Source of the DNA: Xanthobacteraceae bacterium
GTDB taxonomy: Bacteria > Pseudomonadota > Alphaproteobacteria > Rhizobiales > Xanthobacteraceae
Assembly (NCBI GenBank): GCA_030039655.1
Contig: JASHVC010000213.1
Coordinates: 1-11,382, forward strand
Length of the DNA stretch: 11,382 nt
Direction: 5' to 3'
Part shown: piece after piece, positions 6,608 to 11,382 of the stretch
Position numbering within the stretch: the first letter of the stretch is position 1
How the letters are laid out: every line of letters starts with the position of its first letter
Position numbers and translations under genes: made by a program
Notes under the pieces: model-generated
Databases searched by the model: none
The model's input: the letters and a program-made list of their open reading frames with translations, nothing else
Told to the model about the DNA's origin: nothing

Positions 6608-7062
6608 AGTGCAGTTGGAGGTTTGAAATCCCTTACGCGGACATCAAACAAACCATTTTCTTTTCGGATTTGATGCACAGTCAATACCCAGCTACCAATT
6701 GGCCCAGACTGACGTCGATGCGATTATTTTTGTTGTCGCGAACGTGACTGGCGAAGTTCTGCTCGCGTCACCGCACCTTGTGAGAGTCAATTCAAAAAGA
6801 GTCCTCCGCCACTAATCATTAGTTTTCAGATGGATGGATCACAAATACTTCGCGAAAGCGTTCGCGCAAACTCAATGCAAGTTCGCGTCCTGATCCGGCT
6901 TTGAACCACAATCATCAAGCCTGGGGACATCCTGTGGATAACTCGGGGTAGTATTGGGGTGTTGCATTTAGGTCATAGGCTCACAGCGTCCGGTTGCATA
7001 ATTTGTTCGAGTGATCGGCCTCAAAAGTTTGGCCGTGTAGCGTCTGTTGTGTCGAGGATGTC
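6608..7062. other. Non-coding, lower-GC intergenic stretch
   Basis: No protein gene is supported here. Two hand-counted 60-base lines at its start are about 45% and 48% GC, against about 68% for a line inside the dehydratase gene. It holds an exact palindrome ACTAAT-C-ATTAGT (6811-6823), a CGCGAA/TTCGCG hairpin (6851-6866) and a perfect DnaA-box word TGTGGATAA (6933-6941). Near its right end CATAAT (6997-7002) resembles a -10 for the following gene, but I see no matching -35. Confidence 0.6.
6811..6823. repeat. Perfect short palindrome, possible protein-binding site
   Basis: ACTAAT and ATTAGT flank a single C. The symmetry and AT-rich composition are typical of operator half-sites, for example of MarR- or LysR-like regulators, but no regulator gene is nearby and the role is unproven. 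Confidence 0.3.
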
Positions 7063-7539
7063 GTGTTGCGGACAAGTAGAGCACGTAAGAGTCTTGTTTT
7101 GCCTGCGTTTTTTGCCTTTGCCGTGCTCGCGCTAGGGGCGTCGGGCAGACCAGCGCAAGCGCGAGAATCCACCTTCCGGATCATACTCAACGCTATCCGA
7201 GGTCAGAGCGCCATTCAGGGCGTTCACGGCCGGATTTATCATCCCCAGCAAGCCGCTCATCGCACGGGGCGACCGTTTGGTTTCTCGGCCGGCGCCAAGC
7301 CTGGGCAAGGCTTCGGTCGCTTCGACGCGGACGGTGATCTTTCCATTCTGACAGAGTCACCGGGACCTCCTCCGCCCGCATCTGCGCCGATTCTAACTTC
7401 GGTCCTGTTAGCGTCGGACACTGCAGGAACCGCTTCTCCTCAATCGAAGGAACGATCTACGCCGTCGACCGCGAGATCAGCCACAGCGGGCATCGTGGGC
7501 GTGACATGGGTAATTCGAGGTCATCAGTCCTGGAGTTAA
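7063..7539 (+). CDS. Probable short secreted protein, 158 aa, family not recognised
   Basis: Translation from the GTG at 7063 gives a clear signal peptide: basic LRTSRARKS, a hydrophobic core LVLPAFFAFAVLALGAS, and a cleavage-like PAQA at about residues 30-33. GAGGA lies 5 nt upstream of the start. The mature part is about 125 residues, rich in Gly, Pro, Ser and Arg, with HGRIYHPQQAAH, a Gly-rich GFSAGAKPGQGFGRFDADGD, and a Pro-rich ESPGPPPPASAP. No cysteines, transmembrane helices or known domain are visible. I do not recognise it. Its last 18 or so codons lie within DNA that is repeated after the next gene (near 8534), so the C-terminus may have been set by that duplication. A non-coding origin remains possible. 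Confidence 0.5.
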   Translation: MLRTSRARKSLVLPAFFAFAVLALGASGRPAQARESTFRIILNAIRGQSAIQGVHGRIYHPQQAAHRTGRPFGFSAGAKPGQGFGRFDADGDLSILTESPGPPPPASAPILTSVLLASDTAGTASPQSKERSTPSTARSATAGIVGVTWVIRGHQSWS

Positions 7540-7583
7540 ACCGAGTGCCGCAGGGCAGGGTGACGATCACTTACTCATCCAAT
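7485..7583 (+). repeat. Upstream direct repeat, copy 1
   Basis: The segment with ACAGCGGG, GTGACAT, GAGGTCATCA and TTAAACCGAGTG recurs after the first outer-membrane protein gene at 8534-8635. From 7501 the two copies align without gaps over more than 80 bases at an offset of 1052. Copy 1 covers the 3' end of the secreted-protein gene and the start of the leader of the first OMP gene. Confidence 0.75.
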
Positions 7584-7698
7584 CGCGAAGCCCCGAACAG
7601 GGCGGGAAGTGAGATGTCTTAGCGTTCATGCGCCTTTCGGCGAGGGTCCAAAAACTTACTTACGGTGCTCGAGCGAAGCAAAATGAGCACGACAACAT

Positions 7699-7705
7699 GG
7701 GGGAG
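7699..7705 (+). promoter_or_regulatory. Strong ribosome-binding site GGGGGAG of the first OMP gene
   Basis: The site lies 6 nt before the ATG at 7712 and decides this start over upstream in-frame ATGs at 7628 and 7697. The same site at the same spacing is found before the second OMP gene. Confidence 0.75.
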
Positions 7706-7711
7706 TCTGTT

Positions 7712-8527
7712 ATGCAGTCGCGTATAAAGCGGAGTTCGATAGTACAAACTGTCATTGGCGTCTCTCTGACAGCAGCGCTTTTGGGTACCCAGGCGCGCGC
7801 AGCAGATATGCCGCTGAAGGCTCCTCCACCCTCCGTGCCCGTCTATTCCTGGACCGGATGCTATGTGGGTGCCGGCGTGGGCTACGGGATGTTGAGCGAC
7901 GACCATTACTTCGAGGCAGGGCCACCTGTAACAACTAGTTTCGATCAACTCACTGCGACCCAGAGCGGCAGTGGACGCGGATGGCTCGGCCGGTTCGGTG
8001 GCGGGTGCGACTATCAAACTCCACTGTTCAACAATCGGCTCGTCATTGGCGTCTTCGCCGATTATGACACGAAAAATCTGTCGGGCACCTGGAGCGATTC
8101 CGCGGGTTTCGTGGGCAATGAGACAGAAACCGAGAGCTGGGCCGTCGGTCCGCGGCTTGGTTTCCTGTTGACACCAGGCACCTTGGCGTATGCCGATGGT
8201 GGCTATACGCAGGCGAATTTCGGTTCGGTCGGTCTGATGACAGGCACGGTGCCGAATATCGCGCTGCCCTTCACCATGGTCGCCCAGACCTATAGCGGCT
8301 GGTTCGTCGGCGGTGGCTCGGAAACGTCGCTTTCAAACTGGTTTAGCGGACTGCCTTCCGGTCTGTATTTGCGAACCGAGTATCGCTACTCGGGTTTCAA
8401 CGCGCAGGATGTGCCCATCATCTTCAATCCGACGGGTGCGCTAACGGGAGCCTACGAGCACTTCAACAGATACGAGCAGTCGGTCACGACATCGCTGGTA
8501 TGGCGCTTCAACTGGTGGGGGCACTGA
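7712..8527 (+). CDS. Small outer-membrane beta-barrel (porin/Omp25-31-like) protein
   Basis: The 271-aa precursor has a Sec signal peptide of 30 residues (basic MQSRIKRSS, hydrophobic core, cleavage after ARA30). The mature N-terminus ADMPLKAPPPSVPVYSWTGC leads into a barrel YVGAGVGYG, the pattern of alphaproteobacterial outer-membrane immunogenic/Omp_b-brl proteins. Alternating strands follow, such as RLVIGVFADYD, ESWAVGPRLGFLL, GTLAYADGGYTQANFG and GLYLRTEYRYSGF, with a closing SVTTSLVWRFNWW. About eight strands are likely. The two cysteines C50 and the one in GGGCDYQ could pair. It sits in the outer membrane; solute uptake or a structural role is possible, no specific substrate is visible. 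It is the first of two tandem paralogous units. Confidence 0.88.
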   Translation: MQSRIKRSSIVQTVIGVSLTAALLGTQARAADMPLKAPPPSVPVYSWTGCYVGAGVGYGMLSDDHYFEAGPPVTTSFDQLTATQSGSGRGWLGRFGGGCDYQTPLFNNRLVIGVFADYDTKNLSGTWSDSAGFVGNETETESWAVGPRLGFLLTPGTLAYADGGYTQANFGSVGLMTGTVPNIALPFTMVAQTYSGWFVGGGSETSLSNWFSGLPSGLYLRTEYRYSGFNAQDVPIIFNPTGALTGAYEHFNRYEQSVTTSLVWRFNWWGH

Positions 8528-8533
8528 GGACCG

Positions 8534-8635
8534 CTACAGCGGGATCGCCAGCGTGACATTGGTAATCCGAGGTCATCAATCTCGAATTAAACCGAGTGTC
8601 GAGAAGCAAGGTGCAAATTGCTTGCTCACCCAACC
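8534..8635 (+). repeat. Upstream direct repeat, copy 2
   Basis: This is the second copy of the 7485-7583 segment, starting 6 bp after the stop of the first OMP gene. The leader that follows is 41 nt shorter than in copy 1, because the offset falls from 1052 here to 1011 at the start codon. Confidence 0.75.
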
Positions 8636-8709
8636 ATGATGCCACGAGCAGGACTTGTTTCTTCACACGATGGTGGTTCGCTTCGAAATCCAAATGACCA
8701 CGGCAACAT

Positions 8710-8716
8710 GGGGGAG
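8710..8716 (+). promoter_or_regulatory. Ribosome-binding site GGGGGAG of the second OMP gene
   Basis: It is identical in sequence and 6-nt spacing to the site before the first OMP gene, within a 31-nt stretch (8704-8734) that is exactly shared with 7693-7723. It places the start at 8723 rather than the earlier in-frame ATGs at 8618 and 8708. Confidence 0.75.
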
Positions 8717-8722
8717 TCTGTT

Positions 8723-9658
8723 ATGCAGTCGCGTGTTAAGCAGAGTTTGAAAGTACAAATAGTTATTGGAATCTCTCTGGCAGCAGCGCTTTCGGGCGGT
8801 CCCGCGCGTGCAGCGGACATGCCCTTGAAGGCACCACCACCTCCTCCAGCGGCCTGTCCGGGTGGTGACATCGTAAAGGCGAACAACCAAGTGAGCCTCG
8901 ATTTCACAGAAACCAGTTTCTGGTATGGGCCGGAGATTACGAGCCCCGTCCCCCCGGGCTTCTTCTCCGCTCCGAACGGCCTAGATGCTGAAACCGCATA
9001 TTTGCCAGGCTTGCAGGTTGCCGGCTCGGCCATGGGGAACATTGGCTCCATCTGCAATCTCTATATCAGAGCTTCGTTTTCCTACATGGAGGGCAATACC
9101 TCGTATTTTCAGTATGGTGGCCCCTCGTTCACCAACCACTCAACGGTCGAGGACTGGGACGTTCGGCTCGGCAAGGGCTTCAACGTTGGACCAAACTGGA
9201 TGATGACTCCCTATTTCGGAGCGGGCACCAACTGGTGGAATAGATTGCTCTCCAATCCGGGTGGCTACGACGAAATTTACAAACATGCCTATGCCGGAGC
9301 TGGCGTATTACTGCAGGTCTCGCCTGGTCCTGGCTGGGTCTTGTCGGTTGATGGCTTGGTGGGAAGCACGTTTAGCGCAAGCTTGACAAGCTCGCTGACC
9401 TCAGGAGGGGCGACCGGCATCTGCGTCTGCACATTTCCGTTAGGGAATGCACTCACCTATATGGCTGGAGGTTCCGTCGATTATGCAATAACCGAGCACC
9501 TGCACGCGAATGCCGGCGTGGAATACACCTACTTCCAATACGGCCAGTCGCCTATAGTGATAGCCCCGAGTGGCCCCGCGGCGGGTTCGGAATTCCTTGA
9601 ACCAAACAGCAAGACGTCATATTTAACCACGTCCATCGGACTAGGCTATCACTGGTAA
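8723..9658 (+). CDS. Outer-membrane beta-barrel-like protein, paralogous leader with a different mature domain
   Basis: The 311-aa precursor shares 30 of its first 40 residues with the preceding OMP (signal peptide cleaved after ARA30, then ADMPLKAPPP), after which the sequences diverge. The mature part has amphipathic strands typical of a barrel: VSLDFTETSFWYG, LYIRASFSYMEG, DWDVRLGKGFNVG, MMTPYFGAGTNWW, HAYAGAGVLLQVS, GWVLSVDGLVGSTF, GNALTYMAGGSVDYAI and HANAGVEYTYFQYG. It ends SIGLGYHW, with a terminal aromatic residue as recognised by the BAM machinery. There are several cysteines (C45, CNL and CVC), unusual for such barrels and possibly forming periplasmic disulfides. Outer-membrane location is well supported; function is unknown. 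Confidence 0.82.
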   Translation: MQSRVKQSLKVQIVIGISLAAALSGGPARAADMPLKAPPPPPAACPGGDIVKANNQVSLDFTETSFWYGPEITSPVPPGFFSAPNGLDAETAYLPGLQVAGSAMGNIGSICNLYIRASFSYMEGNTSYFQYGGPSFTNHSTVEDWDVRLGKGFNVGPNWMMTPYFGAGTNWWNRLLSNPGGYDEIYKHAYAGAGVLLQVSPGPGWVLSVDGLVGSTFSASLTSSLTSGGATGICVCTFPLGNALTYMAGGSVDYAITEHLHANAGVEYTYFQYGQSPIVIAPSGPAAGSEFLEPNSKTSYLTTSIGLGYHW

Positions 9659-10174
9659 TTGCAGCAGCTCGTACTTGGAAGACGGCAGCCGGCCCCTTGC
9701 GAAAGTGACGTAGGGGACCGGTTCCGCGTTTCGGGACCTGGGCATTCTCGGGCTGGTACGCAGGGTTTGCCGATATGCACTGGCCCTCGCCGCCTCTTCG
9801 TGTGGTAAAGAACAAACACAGGGACACCCGAGTGGTCGGCACCAGGTTGCTTGGACGACTGTATCGTTGCGCTCCGTTCGGATGAGTGCTCGGCGGCGTT
9901 GCGATGCCCCACGCGTTGAGGATATTGGCTCGAAAGAGGGCTTTGACCGAAGCCCGGAGAGGAAAAAGCCGACCGCGCGAGATTCCTATTTCAGTCAACT
10001 TCCTCCGCTGATCTAGCGCAATTTTTCGGTTAGGGACGTTGCAGTGTGGGTTTTGCCACATCGGGTCGGTGGTTGAATGGGACTTCGTTTGCATCAATTC
10101 GCTTCGCGCTTCGCCACGGGAAAGCGGAAGGCGGCGCGGAAAGCGTCCGTAGAGCAAGCGACGAATGACATCGG
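9659..10174. other. Long intergenic stretch without a supported gene
   Basis: About 515 bp with no recognisable protein. A minus-strand reading frame across 9552-10157 overlaps the OMP gene, lacks family features and has a composition typical of an accidental frame. Apart from the hairpin near 9690 and a weaker GGTTCC/GGGACC hairpin (9720-9738) nothing structured stands out. It may be eroded accessory DNA. Confidence 0.55.
9689..9721 (+). terminator. Possible hairpin terminator after the second OMP gene
   Basis: CCGGCCCC (9689-9696) can pair with GGGG-A-CCGG (9713-9721), an 8-bp stem with one bulged A and a 16-nt loop, starting 30 nt after the stop. There is no T-run, so a termination role is uncertain. 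Confidence 0.3.
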
Positions 10175-11212
10175 ATGCAACAGGGACTGAAGCGCCGCGA
10201 ATTTTTCTCGCTGCTTGGAGGCGCGGCTTCCGCCCAAATGCTCGCCGCGCCAGCAGTCATCGCGGCTCCCTCCGCCGCGGCTGAGTTCTATCGCGGCAAG
10301 ACGCTGCGCATTCTTGTCGGCTCGCCGCCGGGCGGCGGCTACGACATTTACGCACGCCTGGTGGCGCCGGCGCTGGCGGAAAAAATTGGCGCCGAGGTGC
10401 TGGTCGAGAACAAATCCGGCAATGGCGGGCTGGCGGCGTTGGCAACGCTGTTGGTGCGCCCCGCCGACGGGCTCACGATCATGAACGGCAGTGCCGAGGC
10501 CTCGATTCTCAGTCAGATGCTCGACCGGCCCGGCGTGACCTGGGACGTGACCAAGCTGCAATGGCTGGCCAAGCTCGCGAGCGCGCCGAAACTGTGGTTC
10601 GCCGGCAAGACGGCGCGCTATCCGACGGTCGCCGACGCGCGCAACGCCGGCCGCCTGACCTGGTCGGCGACCGGACCGGCCGACGACATCAGCGACGTAG
10701 AGGCCGTCATTTCCCATGTGCTCGGCCTGAAATCGAAAATCATTCCCGGCTATCGCGGCTCCGGCGATATGTCGCTCGCGGTCATCAGCAACGAAGTCGA
10801 TTGTGGCGTCCTCTCGGCCGACTCGGCGCTGCCGCATATCGACTCGATCAAGCCGCTCGCGCTGTTCGGCGCCCGGCGCTGGCGTCATCTGCCGGACGTG
10901 CCGACGCTGAGCGAAGTCGCGCCGCTCCCGGCCGACAAGACCTGGATCGTCGACCTGCGCGAACAGATCGGCGACGCGCAACGCGCCATGGTCGCCGCGG
11001 CGGACGTGCCCGCCGACCGCATCGAATTTTTGCGCGGCGCCTTCGCCGAAGTCCTCACCGATCCGAAAGTGATCGAGGAAGGCGCCAGGACCAATCGCGA
11101 GATCGAATTTATGTCGGGCGGCGACTTGCAGCGCCTGGTCGCCGATCTCATGAAGGCGGCCGGGCCGCGCTTGCCCGAGTTCAAGAGGATCGTGCTCGAT
11201 ACTTATTTTTAG
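10175..11212 (+). CDS. TTT-family (Bug/TctC) periplasmic substrate-binding protein
   Basis: The 345-aa protein is close to family length. It has a Tat signal KRREFFSLLGG (residues 6-16), a hydrophobic stretch and cleavage near AAPSAAA (about 36). The mature start FYRGKTLRILVGSPPGGGYD (38-57) contains the PGGGYD ligand loop, followed by the family pattern ARLVAPALAEKIG and VLVENKSGNGGLAAL (76-90). Later PGYRGSGDMSLAV and RRWRHLPDVPTLSEV (typical of the second lobe) are also present. It binds an organic anion in the periplasm; the ligand is unknown. No TctA/TctB genes are visible in the window. It is unrelated in detail to the partial binding protein at the left edge apart from the shared fold. 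The ribosome-binding site is weak; the ATG at 10175 is chosen because it precedes the Tat motif by five residues. Confidence 0.92.
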   Translation: MQQGLKRREFFSLLGGAASAQMLAAPAVIAAPSAAAEFYRGKTLRILVGSPPGGGYDIYARLVAPALAEKIGAEVLVENKSGNGGLAALATLLVRPADGLTIMNGSAEASILSQMLDRPGVTWDVTKLQWLAKLASAPKLWFAGKTARYPTVADARNAGRLTWSATGPADDISDVEAVISHVLGLKSKIIPGYRGSGDMSLAVISNEVDCGVLSADSALPHIDSIKPLALFGARRWRHLPDVPTLSEVAPLPADKTWIVDLREQIGDAQRAMVAAADVPADRIEFLRGAFAEVLTDPKVIEEGARTNREIEFMSGGDLQRLVADLMKAAGPRLPEFKRIVLDTYF

Positions 11213-11382
11213 TTCGTCGTGCTCTTTCCCAGTTCCGTCCTCTGTGCGGCGCTTTGGCGTGGAGGCGACCTTGGGTCTGAGGCTGGCCGCCGCGCCAAGT
11301 GCCGGACTGATCGGTATTGGTAAGCTTTGCTACCGGCGCAGCAATTTCTTGCTCGCTTCGATCGCCTACAAGGTGCGCTGCT
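11213..11382. other. Right-edge stretch, no confident gene
   Basis: The last 170 bases follow the binding-protein stop. An open frame from a GTG at 11259 runs off the edge (beginning VEATLGLRLAAAPSAGLIG), but it has no ribosome-binding site or recognisable family, so I do not call a gene. No terminator with a T-run is visible. Confidence 0.4.

Noticed and set aside
6981..7190. Minus-strand small ORF overlapping the secreted-protein start
   Set aside because: Opposite a frame with a good signal peptide and ribosome-binding site; no features of its own.
7628..7711. Longer N-terminus for the first OMP (and likewise 8618-8722 for the second)
   Set aside because: The extension would precede a complete signal peptide, and the conserved GGGGGAG site points to 7712 and 8723.
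9552..10157. 201-codon minus-strand frame in the gap after the second OMP gene
   Set aside because: Overlaps the OMP 3' end, shows no hydrophobic core, domain or ribosome-binding site, and has atypical residue composition.
10094..10981. 295-codon minus-strand frame opposite the second binding protein
   Set aside because: Antisense to a clear Bug/TctC protein with a Tat signal; no recognisable domain.
11259..11382. Possible start of a next plus-strand gene at a GTG
   Set aside because: No ribosome-binding site, no recognisable family and too little sequence before the edge.

Overview
The window reads as chromosomal DNA of a high-GC alphaproteobacterium, most likely Hyphomicrobiales of the Bradyrhizobium/Nitrobacteraceae/Xanthobacteraceae type. 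This rests on GC-rich coding sequence, two Tat-type periplasmic binding proteins of the tripartite tricarboxylate transporter (TTT, Bug/TctC) family, small outer-membrane barrels whose mature ends begin ADMPLKAP, and a dispersed CCCGC-loop-GCGGG repeat. The genus is inference; no rRNA, tRNA, CRISPR array, transposase or phage gene is visible.

Layout. (1) 1-2443: a leftward TTT binding protein (N-terminus only) is divergent from a rightward pair, a DUF1989/urea-carboxylase-associated protein and a flavin-dependent monooxygenase of the NtaA/SnaA/DszA class. They look like an uptake-plus-oxidation locus for a small organic, possibly nitrogen-containing, substrate. (2) 2475-2559: an inverted-repeat element lies between convergent genes. 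(3) 2578-3771: a leftward pair, an unrecognised 158-aa protein followed by a HAD-type hydrolase, with a readable promoter. (4) 3982-6521: a rightward operon of a uronate-dehydrogenase-like SDR and an IlvD/Edd-family Fe-S dehydratase (no ATG, probable TTG start overlapping the SDR stop), followed by a GC-rich hairpin. This looks like sugar-acid catabolism. (5) 6522-10174: a region of visibly lower GC with long non-coding stretches, a short secreted protein, and two tandem outer-membrane protein genes. The two share upstream DNA, ribosome-binding region, signal peptide and Pro-rich linker but have different barrels. (6) 10175-11212: a second, complete TTT binding protein, in DNA of high GC again.

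How it fits together. Blocks 1, 4 and 6 fit import and oxidation or dehydration of carboxylates or sugar acids: binding proteins capture substrate in the periplasm, and cytoplasmic enzymes process it. No TctA/TctB membrane partner is present, so the binding proteins are either orphans or have partners outside the window. Block 5 looks like an accessory insertion between the dehydratase and the second binding protein. The most distinctive observations are the modular OMP duplication, the DUF1989-monooxygenase pairing, the pairing of a uronate-dehydrogenase-like enzyme with an IlvD-type dehydratase, and a terminator-like hairpin whose better U-tract lies on the strand with no annotated gene.
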